This document shows positions 42,663 to 52,929 of a stretch of 64,000 nucleotides of DNA, piece after piece. The notes below the pieces were generated by a model. The model was not told where the DNA came from, did not search any database, and was given only the letters and a program-made list of their open reading frames with translations. Every line of letters starts with the position of its first letter. Position 1 is the stretch's first letter. The stretch is taken from NCBI GenBank assembly GCA_022702545.1, contig JAHRBC010000002.1, positions 4,588,001-4,652,000 of the forward strand. Direction: 5' to 3'. The stretch is from Phycomyces nitens. Taxonomy: Eukaryota; Mucoromycota; Mucoromycetes; Mucorales; Phycomycetaceae. The position numbers were made by a program, and so were the translations under genes.

Positions 42663-44801
42663 CTACTGGCTCGCAATCAATCGAGACAAAGCATCAGCCG
42701 GGTTCTGCTTCCCAGGCCTGTGAGAGATGGAATAATCATATTCAAGTAAAGCGGCGGCCCAACGTTGCAACTTTGGAGATGGCTTATCACTGGCGAAAAT
42801 ATAAGTCAAGGCGGAATGGTTGGTGTGGAGGATAAAATGGCGTCCAGCCAAGTAGTGGCGGAAATGGAAGACAGCCCAGACAACGGCAAGGGCTTCAAGG
42901 TGAGTGGCTGAATACTTCTGTTCACCCTTCCGAAGTCCACGAGAAGCATAGGCGATTACTTGTTTGCCGTCCTGACTACCAGTTGGAGATTGAGACAAAA
43001 TCGCCCCTAGACCTCGGGTAGAAGCATCGGTTGTCAGGATTTGCTTTTGTCCTCGATCTGGATACGCCAAAACAGGAGTGGTCACCAAGGAGTTCTTCAA
43101 AGAAAGAAATGCTTCTTCATGCAAATCCGTCCAGAGAAAAGGCTGATCCTTGCGCAAGAGGTTGGTAATTGGCTGGGCTACCTTAGCGTAATTGTTGATA
43201 AAACGCCTATAGTACCCAGTTGTACCCAAGAAGGACCGGATCTCCTCAATGTTCCTAGGAGCAGGCATCACCATCGCCTTTTGGACATTCCGGGTACAAG
43301 GAGACAAACCAGAGGCAGACACGACATGGCCCAGGTACTCCACTTTACTCTTGGCAAACTCACACTTGGACTTCTTCAACCTCAGGTTGCCTTCGTCACA
43401 AACACAAAAAATGGTGGCCAGATGCTTCTTGTATTCCTCCAGGGTCCGGGAAAAGATGATAATATCATCTATGAAAACATAGACGAACCGTCCAATGTAT
43501 GGCGCGAGGAGGGTTCCCATGAGCCTCTGGAAAGTGGAAGGTGCAGAAGTAAGGCCAAAGGGCATAACACAGAACTCAAAAGTTCTGTACCGGGTAACGA
43601 AACCAGTTTTCTCCACCAAGTCTTCGGCCACAGGGACTTGCCAGTATCCGGACGCCGCGTCCAAGGTAGAGAAGAACTTAGCTCCACTCATTGAGTCTAA
43701 CAACTCGTCAATGTGTGGGAGGGGGTAGGCATCCTTGATGGTTAACTTGTTTAACCGCTGGTAGTCAATCACCAGCCGCAGGCCACCATCCCGCTTCCTC
43801 ATGAAGAAAATAGGCGAGGTCCAAGTACCCTTCAATGGTCGGATCAAACCAAGAGACAGCATTTGATCAAGTTCGCTTCTCAAGTGGTTTTCTTCCTCCC
43901 ATGTAAGCCGGTATGGCCGCGACCAAATTGGCATTTCGGTGGCCAAGGGAATCTCGTGCTTGACTTCAGACACCCGACCAAGACCACTGACTTCAACAAA
44001 GCACTTGTCATATGCCTGGACGATCTCCTCGATCTCGGGAGGCACCTCTTCCTTCGGTTCCTCCAGAACCTCGTCCATCGTGGAGAGTACTTCCTCCTGG
44101 TACCCAAGCAGGTCCAAACCCTCCTGGTCACGAATCTCCACCGAGAACACCGGATGAACCTCCTCATTCTCAACCTCTCCAACATCGCTCGGGGCCAACT
44201 CGCACTGGACCTCCACCAGACCGGAGCCATGTCTTGTCGGGACGACGATAGTACCTTCCTTGGGCTTTTGCCAGATACCGTGAGCCCGGTACCACGTCAT
44301 TCCTAAAAGACAGACATCACGGTCAGTGTTATTATTTAATATGCACATATGTTCAGGTCTCAACTTCCCAGTGATACGGATCGGAACATTGGTTGTGATT
44401 TCACAAGGACCACAGGACTCCTTGTCCAGGGCAGAAATAAAGAGCTGGTCGCCATTCGACCTCAGGTCCAACCTCTCCGCCAAGTTCTTGCTGATTACCA
44501 AGACACTGGCCCCAGAATCAAAGATCGCCTGCACCACCTGACCATTGATCACCACTGGACCCTTCAGAGGCTTGCTGTTGTACATGATTTTATGACTGTA
44601 GGGGTAGTGGTAGACCGTGTCATCACTGACATAACCATCCGAGCTGGACTCATCCATGCCAAAGGATCCTTCGTCCGAGGGATAGTCCAAACCATCCGAG
44701 TCAGAGTCCTCCAAAAGGTCATCGAGGGAGTCATCATCATCGTCCGGCTCACGAGAAACAGTGTTCACTTGGTTGATGTGAACAACCGGCTTCTTAACCT
44801 T
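42663..44801 (-). CDS. pol: Protease, reverse transcriptase and RNase H (gypsy pol)
   Basis: Protease with AIFDSGASVLVISKNLA (DSGA active site); RT with RPYRLTWEEENHLRSELDQM, FFMRKRDGGLRLVIDYQRLN, LPHIDELLDSM, FSTLDAASGYWQVPV and the catalytic FVYVFIDDIIIFS; RNase H with TDASTRGLGAILSQ, YSATHLEALAVVWAV and HTNHSALTYI; ends PADALSRLIASQ. A long acidic N-terminal stretch precedes the protease. Uninterrupted for 712 codons but separated from the upstream frame by a TGA at 44802-44804, which may be a mutation or recoded. Confidence 0.92.
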   Translation of the reverse strand, partial: KVKKPVVHINQVNTVSREPDDDDDSLDDLLEDSDSDGLDYPSDEGSFGMDESSSDGYVSDDTVYHYPYSHKIMYNSKPLKGPVVINGQVVQAIFDSGASVLVISKNLAERLDLRSNGDQLFISALDKESCGPCEITTNVPIRITGKLRPEHMCILNNNTDRDVCLLGMTWYRAHGIWQKPKEGTIVVPTRHGSGLVEVQCELAPSDVGEVENEEVHPVFSVEIRDQEGLDLLGYQEEVLSTMDEVLEEPKEEVPPEIEEIVQAYDKCFVEVSGLGRVSEVKHEIPLATEMPIWSRPYRLTWEEENHLRSELDQMLSLGLIRPLKGTWTSPIFFMRKRDGGLRLVIDYQRLNKLTIKDAYPLPHIDELLDSMSGAKFFSTLDAASGYWQVPVAEDLVEKTGFVTRYRTFEFCVMPFGLTSAPSTFQRLMGTLLAPYIGRFVYVFIDDIIIFSRTLEEYKKHLATIFCVCDEGNLRLKKSKCEFAKSKVEYLGHVVSASGLSPCTRNVQKAMVMPAPRNIEEIRSFLGTTGYYRRFINNYAKVAQPITNLLRKDQPFLWTDLHEEAFLSLKNSLVTTPVLAYPDRGQKQILTTDASTRGLGAILSQSPTGSQDGKQVIAYASRGLRKGEQKYSATHLEALAVVWAVFHFRHYLAGRHFILHTNHSALTYIFASDKPSPKLQRWAAALLEYDYSISHRPGKQNPADALSRLIASQ

Positions 44802-45242
44802 TCAGCTATACAAAAACCGCAAACCATCCCGCAGATCTCGACCTAGAGATCGATCCAAGGCGATCCAGTTGGCCACACTCAGGCCAGCATCCACCTCCTT
44901 GAGCTTGGACCAAAGGTCCATTCGCCGAAGCTCGACAGGCAGAGAACGAGGGGGTTTTCTTCTCCTCTTAACAAGAGGGACAGGGGGAGCCACAGGGACA
45001 CCAGAGAGCTCAACACCTTCCATAGTAGTCGGGGCACCTTGCTGGACAGGAGACTCGGCCGCCTTGCCCTTCTTGTTTACTTGTTCCTCCTTGGAAGACA
45101 TCGCCTCCGACTGGGCTCTCTTCTGCGCCGTGTACACCTCGACGCCTTCGACCAAGTTCACCTGGTTGGTGACTCGGCCCACCTTCGCAGCTTGACCTTG
45201 AAGGGTTTTAGTTGGGTTCAAGTCGGCAGGACCCTCATTCAC
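44802..45242 (-). CDS. Gag-Pol linker frame
   Basis: Open frame overlapping the gag stop, with no convincing ATG at its start, encoding a Lys/Pro-rich segment (KRRRKPPRSLPVELRRMDLW) and ending RDLRDGLRFLYS at a TGA in the same frame as pol. It is shifted relative to gag, so the natural product is probably a Gag-Pol fusion made by frameshifting near 45239. Function otherwise unknown. Confidence 0.55.
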   Translation of the reverse strand: MNEGPADLNPTKTLQGQAAKVGRVTNQVNLVEGVEVYTAQKRAQSEAMSSKEEQVNKKGKAAESPVQQGAPTTMEGVELSGVPVAPPVPLVKRRRKPPRSLPVELRRMDLWSKLKEVDAGLSVANWIALDRSLGRDLRDGLRFLYS

Positions 45243-46063
45243 TGCTGACTGCTGTCTTTTCCCTGGTCATTCTTCTGGGGACAAGTGTTTGACATGTGCT
45301 CCTCCGAGCCACACGTCCAACAGGTACCTCTTGGCCTTGGCTTGGGCTGAGATTGGGAAGAACTTCCTTGAACTTGGGGTTGAGAACGAGACTGAGGAAA
45401 AGACCGGGGCTGGTCAACCACATGCACCTTTAACACCTTGAACTCCTTGACGAGATCTTGAAAGGTTGACACATCACTCACTCCCGAACTCGTCGAACCA
45501 GAAGCAAATGATTGTTGGTCTACCAGGTTTCGGGTGTACTTGGACTTCACCAACTCCAACTTGCACGCCTTCTCGCCAACACCTTCAAACGTCTCCGGCA
45601 TGTCGTCTCTCTGCTCCAACTCATACGCCACTTGAGAATCAATCGCCTGTAAAAGGCTGTGGATTTTGAATGATTCGTTGTCCACTTTGACCAGAGTGAA
45701 AAGCTCACACAGCTTGTAGACCACATCGTCTACCGTCTCTCTGTCTTGCTGTCTCGTGTTCTGGATCTCTGTCCAGCAAACATTGTCCAATTGATGAGAA
45801 GCAAAACGAGAGTGAAAAACCTTGGAAAACTGGTCCCAAGTCTTGGTGGTGTCTTCGATACTGTCCCACCAGAGTTCTGCCGCTCCTTGCAGATACAAGG
45901 CCGCAACCAGAAGAGCCTCAGTGTCATTCATGCCCACCGCACGACGCAAACGATCGATGCTCTTGAACCACGCCGTGGCACGCTTGCCCTCGCTACCGCC
46001 TCTAAAAGGCTCGGGATTGGCCATGAATTTCGTCAGGTTGACCTTGTCTTTTCCATCGACCAT
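45239..46063 (-). CDS. gag: Gag (274 aa)
   Basis: Starts MVDGKDKVNLTKF at 46063, just after the leader. The capsid-type region includes GGSEGKRATAWFKSIDRLRR, AELWWDSIEDTTKTWDQF and FHSRFASHQL, as in Ty3/gypsy retrotransposon Gag. C-terminal zinc knuckle CWTCGSEEHMSNTC (C-x2-C-x4-H-x4-C). The frame is open upstream into the LTR, but the Met after the primer site is the better start. Confidence 0.9.
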   Translation of the reverse strand: MVDGKDKVNLTKFMANPEPFRGGSEGKRATAWFKSIDRLRRAVGMNDTEALLVAALYLQGAAELWWDSIEDTTKTWDQFSKVFHSRFASHQLDNVCWTEIQNTRQQDRETVDDVVYKLCELFTLVKVDNESFKIHSLLQAIDSQVAYELEQRDDMPETFEGVGEKACKLELVKSKYTRNLVDQQSFASGSTSSGVSDVSTFQDLVKEFKVLKVHVVDQPRSFPQSRSQPQVQGSSSQSQPKPRPRGTCWTCGSEEHMSNTCPQKNDQGKDSSQQ

Positions 46064-46110
46064 TTTTATAAATTTGGATGGTACGACACGTTCAGTTTCC
46101 GGGATACTTT

Positions 46111-46136
46111 GGATTTGAATCCCACTCTCTTCACCA
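46111..46136 (-). promoter_or_regulatory. Primer-binding site of the gypsy element
   Basis: On the + strand GGATTTGAATCCCAC then TCTCTTCACCA, i.e. the 3' end of a tRNA (T-arm, acceptor strand, CCA), 3 nt inside the 5' LTR. Complementarity extends through the T-arm. The donor tRNA is not the Ser(AGA) gene of this window. Confidence 0.75.
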
Positions 46137-46139
46137 ATA

Positions 46140-47119
46140 TGACGCGTGTGGTACTTTGTTGTGTGTAGGAGGTGGACGAGAAAAGAAAGGTACGGGTAGT
46201 AATATGGATCGAAATCCGGAATGGAGGAAGAATAGGTTCGAAAAGGAGGAAACGGGTGCAAATAAGATAGCCACTTTGTTACCAAAGTGACTACAAGAAC
46301 AGGAATAAGAAATGCTTTCACAAAAGTGAGAGCAAAAGGGGATACAAATAGGATGGATACAAATATATGATATTAACTTCACCACAGGTGAATCAATAAC
46401 GAAATACAGCACAGGGATACAAATGAGAATAAAAAAAAGGGGTAGTCAATCTTCCAAGAAGACTTGACTAATACAAATAAAAATATAAAGAACAACCAAT
46501 CTTCCACGAAGACTTGGTAAGAAACAAAATATAACGGAAGAAATTCACAAGAAAGAATAAGGATTCAAACAACTTTGTCAGAGAAGAAACTTGTATCAGA
46601 ATTCAACATTGTTTATTGAGTGTTTGATTTTGAGATATTTATACTAATTGTTGGATAAAATAATATATGATAAAATAATAGAAAGATGTTGTATGAAATC
46701 ATAAAATAACATACGGAAGAGTTGACAGAAGATTGGATAGAATAGAATCAATAAAAATAAAAATAATAATAAAACTAAATAAATGAGAAAATTGTTGGGA
46801 GATTTGTAGACTTGACTAACAAGAGATTCTTTACCAAAATTGTTAAAGAAGTGTACAACAAAACACAACACTAAATTTTAGTGTGAGTGGAAATCAAAAG
46901 AAAGGGGAAAAGGTTTTGTTAAGGAAAAATTAGAAAAATTGAGAGACAAGAAAAAAATGTCAAAGGGAAAAGGTGCAAAGGTCTTTGCCCGCCGTTGGCA
47001 AATGAAATAAATTGAGGACCACGTCACGACTACCTGCACCGTCAGTGACCTTGGCTACCCAAAACGGCCCAAAAATCGGGTTGCGACTGAGGCCGACAAC
47101 ACCACAACACACCGTGTCA
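46140..47119 (-). repeat. 5' LTR of the gypsy element
   Basis: 980 bp, same ends as 31442-32421. Compared with it and with the solo LTR it shows repeated CG to CA/TG changes (ATCGAAAG to ATCAAAAG; TTCGCCCG to TTTGCCCG; CTAACGAG to CTAACAAG). Confidence 0.88.
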
Positions 47120-47130
47120 GAAAGAGCCAT

Positions 47131-47152
47131 GTCGATTTGTCCGAGGTTAAAG
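47131..47152 (+). pseudogene. tRNA-Ser 5' scrap
   Basis: GTCGATTTGTCCGAG then GTTAA matches the first 22-24 nt of tRNA-Ser(AGA) at 59220, with TG missing. The rest of the tRNA is absent; LINE-2 3'-terminal sequence follows. Confidence 0.7.
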
Positions 47153-47435
47153 ATTATGTTTTATTGTGAGATATGTTGCTGGCAGTCTATAGACTATATA
47201 GCATCTCGAGAACTACTGGAAGGGAAACAAAAAAGTCTCTTGGGCACAAGGAAGACAAAAAAAGTAGAAAAAATGGAGTGAGCTAACAGTACTAAGATGA
47301 AAGCTGGACCCTACTCTCCACTTCGCAGCTGTGAAATAGTTGTAACAGTGGAAGGGAGGAGATAGGAGAACAGACAGACAACTTTTCCTGCGCAAAGAGA
47401 ACTAGAAAAGGATAAAATAAAATAAAAAAAAAATG

Positions 47436-49920
47436 CTAAGCAGCATGCCACAAAGCACCATGGTTCTTCTCGTGGGAGTACTCCCCATCAGGGTTGCACA
47501 ATTGATCGATGTGCCAGAGAATGGTGAGCAATGGCACCCAGTATGGCGGACATGGGGCCGAGGAAGAGGAAGGGAGGGAGGAGATGGCAAAATCAATGGG
47601 ATGATTCACAGGAGAGGGAGGGATGGGGAGGGAAGCAAGGAGTTCTGATGGGATCCTAGGGCAGATGGCAAGATGACGGCGAGAGGTGTGGTCTGTCTCA
47701 CATGCACATGAACGAGGGTTTCCGGGTAGCCAACCCATTCGCCAGCGAACAAGGCGACCACGTTCTACTCGGGAAGCAGGGAGGAACAGGATTGGGTCAA
47801 CCCCAAGGTCAGGGCGACATGCTTGGATCAAGACTTGGGTGGTGTTGGAGAGGAAGGTGGCGAAAAGGGACACTCGACAGGAGTCAAGGTATTTTTGTAC
47901 GGCGTTGATGCTACGTACGTTGAGGGAAACTGGCATATCGAGAAGGAATGGATGGTTGCTCAGCGGGACAAGGGAGGAATGGGAACGGTGGTGTTGGTGG
48001 AGGAGAGAAAGGAGACAGCGGGAAGGAAGGGTACGGGTCCGAAGGCAGAACTTGGTAACAAGGATATCCTTGCGGAATCTCATGCTGGGTATATTACAGA
48101 TGTGCTTCAACACAATAGTGGAGGACGTGGCATGCCCCCCAACTATCATGCGAAGACACTTATCTTGTATCAGTTCCAAGGCCTTGAAATCCTTTTCTAG
48201 GAGTGGGGCAATGGCCAGGCCATACTCGAACTTGGGACGGATGAACGTTCGGTATAACCGAGAGCTCAAGAGCAGAGAGAAACCAGAACGGCAGGCACCA
48301 ACGGCGTGCATTGTGGCCATGGCAGCAAGGGTACCAGCTCGACGATGGGTTACAATGGAGGGGGAATGAATTCCCTTACTCCGGAATGGCATGCCAAGGT
48401 AGATAAACTCATCCACTGCAGGGAGTAGCTCACCATACAGGGAGAGGGAGGGAGGAGAGTGGGAGCGGGAGTTTTGGTACACAAATGCACATTTGGATGG
48501 ACTCCAACGGTAACCGAGTTCCAGAGAGTGGGCTGCGGCCAGGTCCAACATTTTCTGAACGTCAGGAACGGAACCAAAAATGGCAACGTCGTCAGCAAAG
48601 AGAAGAGAGTTAATTGGCGTGGGAGAGGTGGAATCGCCAAAGTCATCCACACCTGAAGGATCCAAAAGGGCGCGATAGGAATCCAATGAGGAGGGAGAGG
48701 ACGATGGGACATGGGCGGCGGATGTAGACAGAGCAACTGTGCGAAGGAGAGGCGGCAGGGAGTTGATGTAGATAGAGTATAAGTGGGGACTGAGGACTGA
48801 GCCTTGCAGTACACCCGTGGAAGGAGAGAAGGAATGGGAGGAGAAGTTGCCAAGAAGGACAGAGATGGAGACATCGTCAAACATGTTGACAAGGAGGCCA
48901 ACGAGGGCAGGGGAGTTTGACGGCGGACAAGAGCATCCCAAATGACACGTCGGTCGACGGTGTCATAAGCTGCCTTGATGTCAAGGAAGGCGACTACAGG
49001 GTAGCGGTTGTGGCGGCGGTAGTGGGCTTTGACAAGGTCATGCAAGCAGAGGGCCTGGTCCAGTGCTCCACGTCGGGGGCGAAATCCACCTTGTGCTACG
49101 TCCAAGGGAGGAGAGAACTTGGTGAGATCAGGCGCAATACACATCTCAAGTAATTTCCGAAGAACAGAAGTGAGAGAGATTGGCCGATAATTGGCAGCGT
49201 CGTTTGGGTTACCCTTCTTGAAGATTGGGAAAACTTGGGCTTGGCGCCAGAGAGAGGGGACATAAGACCACTGCCAACACAGAGTGAAGAGCAGGGCAAG
49301 GAGAGGAGAGAGTTTGGACCGAACGGGCTTAAGCATTTCTGCACGGATATGGTCAGGGCCCGGCGCCTTGCGGCTAGGCATAAATCGTATGTATTCTTCC
49401 ACCACTGACGAATCAAATGGGGAGTCAACAGCGGCGAAAGGCAGGTGAGGAGAGGTTGATGGAGGAGGAGGAGGGCGGGAGGAAGGAAGGATGTGTCCAC
49501 TATACACCGAAGCAAGGTGGTTGCACATGATGGTTGCTGCAGCAGCTGGGCCATCGTCATGTTGGAAGACATGTTTGGGTTGTCGACGCCGTTTGATCTG
49601 TTTGATCTTGGAAGTGGCCTTGGCAAAGTCACGTTCCAGAGACCTACAGAAGGCGTGCCAGGATTGACGTTTTGCTGTCTGGACTTGTTGACGGAACTCC
49701 TGATGTGCATGTTGGTGCCGGCTCCACCAATTGATCTTGTCAATGCCACAAGCGCAACGCCATTGCTTGTAACAACCATCACGATGGTCGGCTGCCGCTT
49801 GAAGGGCAGGGGTCCAGAATTTCTTCCATTTGGATGGGCGGTGAGGGCGGGTACCTATTGAACTACTAAGAGAATCATAAATGAGTGTGTTGAAATCGTG
49901 AGTAAGGGCATCAATGGGGG
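47436..49920 (-). pseudogene. LINE-2 ORF2, reverse transcriptase part
   Basis: RT motifs in order: YRPISLTSVLRKLLEM, GGFRPRRGALDQALCL, VVAFLDIKAAYDTVDRRVIW, then after a one-base frameshift (about 48915-48930) TGVLQGSVLSPHLYSIYIN and the catalytic NSLLFADDVAIFG. C-terminal CxC...H...C knuckle (RSCACETDHTSRRHLAICP). The upstream endonuclease half is beyond E4 (56277-57123). Frameshift plus E4 insertion make this copy dead. Confidence 0.88.
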
Positions 49921-50441
49921 CACTGCAAAAAATAAAGAAATTCCAATAACGTAAAAGTGGCAATGCTGTACTATAAAGCGATGTTTTAACATAGGGTGGT
50001 TTTTTTTCCGACTATGAGACAAGCTACCTTGTCAGCTATCTCGTTGACGTGCTATCTAGTAGTGGATTTTTGAAATAATGTGCCGCAGGTGAGGGCTGTT
50101 AGCACTTTCGGTGTACTGATCTGATCTGGAAAAACAAAAAGAAATATTTAAAAGTACGGTTCTATTTTGGTGCCGTATTTATGGACCTGGAAATATTGGG
50201 AGAATCATATATTCATGAAAATACATGGTCGTGTATTTATCGAAAATATTGAGCATACTCTTCATGAAAGCCAATTAAATGAATGGATTGAAAGCTTCTT
50301 TATCCTTCTTCACCAGTAATATATCACCCATTATTTGATTTCCCGTTTATAATTGATTGGTAATGTTTTACGTTTTTATTTTTATTAGAAAGAATAGAAT
50401 GTTTCTAGGTTCAGGGTCTACTATTACGCCTATTCCTATGC

Positions 50442-51176
50442 CTAGCCGTTTCTACCCGGTTGCTTGCTGCTATTTGGATGGAATATTTTTCTACATAAAA
50501 AATACCTGCAAAAATATGAATATCCAACGATTTTTTGGGCTGCGGGAGTGTTCTGTAAAAGATAAAGAAGTGTTATTGATATGGGATACAAAGAGGAAAT
50601 TTTTGTGTGACAAAAGATACTTACATTGCAAGAGATGGGCAAGAGTGGGCAAAGGGGACTTGAATTGTAAGGCTGGATGGGCTGTGTGGCGGGTTTTACT
50701 ATAAAAAAGGGAATAAAAATTAATATGGGTGAACAGAGTGATGATATATTTAATTTACATACCAGGAGCCAAATGGGTTATCAAAGTAGGGGGCATGGTG
50801 TGCAAAGAAAGACCAAAGGAGCCTATAAAACACATAATAATAATTATTAATAAATAGTCTGAATAATATTTTGAATAAGCAAAAAGAGATTTATAAAGAA
50901 TATTACCTTTATGATTACAATCGCGAATGATGGAGGAGGCCGATGGCGTGAATAGACAGGGCAGTCTACAATGGAATAGAGTCAGAGAGGGAACAAGTAT
51001 GATTGAAAGAAATTTTTTTACCTGGTGCCGATGGCATCCTTATATAAGTTGTTTGGCTAATCTGAGAGAGAAGTGAAAATAATTTTTATCAAGATGATGG
51101 TACCAGTGAATGCGGCCAGTGAGTATTTGTCTAGATGGCCATTGTGGAAAGGATGAGTTGCAATGGGAGCGCACAT
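50442..51176 (-). pseudogene. ORF3 of E4
   Basis: Same exons as E3 in mirror image, including the TAG in the second coding exon (TTAGCC context near 51058). Ends SSKQPGRNG. The trailer AATAAAAATAAAA lies near 50380. The identical stop in E3 and E4 shows it predates their separation. Confidence 0.5.
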
Positions 51177-51434
51177 CTATGAAAAAGAGGTTAATTTGTG
51201 TGTATAAAGAGGTATAAAAAATGTCTTACCAGAGAAAGGCGCCGATATCAAAAAGCAAGCAAAAGGAAAAATAAAGGGAACCAAAGAAAAAGGAGAGAAT
51301 CTGAAAATTTTTTCACCTTTGAAACATGCTGCGGAAGGTGTGATGGATTGAGCCCAAAAACAATATCAAGGCCGATTTGCATCTCAGTGCTTCAAGACAA
51401 TAGAGGAACATCTTTAGAGTCATTCAAAATGCCT

Positions 51435-51443
51435 ATATATAAC
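51435..51443 (+). promoter_or_regulatory. TATA-like element of the E4 companion
   Basis: TATATATAACGGCC about 175 bp before the companion start, followed by a CACACACACAC run (51487). Mirrored in E3 near 18232. Inferred promoter lying between the divergent companion and ORF3 genes. Confidence 0.35.
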
Positions 51444-51614
51444 GGCCTTTTTGATAGTATTCAACCTCTCTTACTTTTACAACAACCCACACACACACAC
51501 ACTTACTCACCCACCCACTCAAACAGTTTTTGTACGTATATTATATTTATTTTTATTTCAATTGAACAAAAACTAATAATTATAATCGAAATATACTTTA
51601 CCATATTCTAGAAA

Positions 51615-52806
51615 ATGGTTAACCAAAGAAGAACAATTGCTCCTCGTCCTGCTACTGCTGACATGGATCTGATATTAGAAAAGCTTGTTGCCATGGAGAA
51701 CAAGATGACCATTATGGAAGGCGAGATGGTGACATCAAACGCCAGACTTGTAACGATGGATTCCAGACTTGGTGTCATTATTGTAGGAAACCGTGAGACT
51801 ATCACTGCCATTGATAATTTCGTTGAGGCTGCTCCTGCTGCTCCTGCTGCTCCTGCTGCTCCTGCTGCTCCTGTTGCCTCCACCAGTGCAACTAGCAATG
51901 TTGTTGTGACGGATCCCATTGCTTTGTCAAACCCCAGCAAGAGAGTTTCCACAGAGGTTTATGTAAGTATTATACTAAAGAGCAAAGACTATACTATCAG
52001 TTTGTTAACTTTTATATATTATTAGGCTGCGATCCGCAAATTCATGTGGAATCCAAAGTTTCGGTCAACTGTCCCAGCAGAAGTAGAGGCCAACAACGAT
52101 AAGCCCAGGTGGAACACCGATGTTCACTTCAACGTGACTCCCAACAAGGAGTTGGTTGATCGAATGCTTGTCTACCTGGGGCGCAAGTTTGCTGGCGACG
52201 GAATGAGGCAAAAGGATCTTCGTGAGAGGCTCCACAAGAATTTCATTAGTAGATGCCGAAAAGTGAGAGAGTCTCCTGCTGTGAGGGCTGCGTTGAACAG
52301 ACGTTCACGAAGATCTGGTCGTGCAAACGAAGTAAGTTGTTTGCAATATATTAAAAATCTATTAAACACATATTAATAATAATATTTGTAGAACTATGCT
52401 CGTCGTTTGGCAGCATATGACAATAACAGGGCTGAGATCAACCAGGAGATGGGTTGGAACTGCATAGGTGCACTCCAAAAGGGAGCAATGTCCGAGGGAG
52501 AATCAGATGACGAAGTCTCTGAAGCAGGAAGAAGACGTGTGGTTCGCACCATTCGCCCAAGTTGGAGAAGCAATGAAGTGAGTTGTTGCGTTGATTGTAA
52601 ATAATATATTTAATGGCTGTTGATTACTGATGTGCAATTGATAGTTTAACCGATTCATCCAAGTCGTTGACAGATTCGTTGGTCTCCAACTTGGAGCAAA
52701 CTCCCACCAGTTGTTGTCAAGGGTTTATGACAGAACTGTGGACGTGGCAGTCCCGACTAATTTTAATCCCAGTCTTCCTCAGTGGGCTCTTAGACATGGG
52801 CTTTAA
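51615..52806 (+). CDS. Companion protein of E4 (family A)
   Basis: Exons 51615-51962, 52026-52331, 52392-52577, 52646-52806, all GT-AG and in phase, about 333 aa. Same protein as E3 with one more Ala-Ala-Pro. Exon 4 reads GLQLGANSHQLLSRV as in E2, not DLQLGANAHQMLSRV as in E3, and intron 3 differs from both, so a short tract was exchanged with another copy. Otherwise as for the E3 companion. Confidence 0.85.
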
Positions 52807-52929
52807 TAAAATATTTTTTATCTATCTATCTATTTTTTTGACACGCATTACGTTTTGACAACATTTATAAAGGCAATGCTATTTCTGTTTGTTTGTTTTT
52901 ATGAAAGAGAAAAGATATTTATTTATTTA

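Larger units (their letters stand above)
31442..47119 (-). mobile_element. Ty3/gypsy-type LTR retrotransposon, internally interrupted
   Basis: Two 980-bp LTRs (31442-32421 and 46140-47119) enclose gag, protease, RT, RNase H and two halves of an integrase, all on the - strand. GAAA flanks both outer ends (31438-31441, 47120-47123), a 4-bp target duplication. Between the integrase halves lie a Tc1 element, a probable copia LTR and E5, with the integrase core missing. The element sits 11 bp upstream of a tRNA-Ser scrap (47131). Confidence 0.88.

Noticed and set aside
43041..43694. 217-codon frame on + strand in the gypsy RT
   Set aside because: Antisense to the RT domain, whose motifs are unambiguous on the - strand.
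47131..47152. Functional second tRNA-Ser
   Set aside because: Only the acceptor 5' strand and part of the D-arm remain; anticodon and T-arms are missing.
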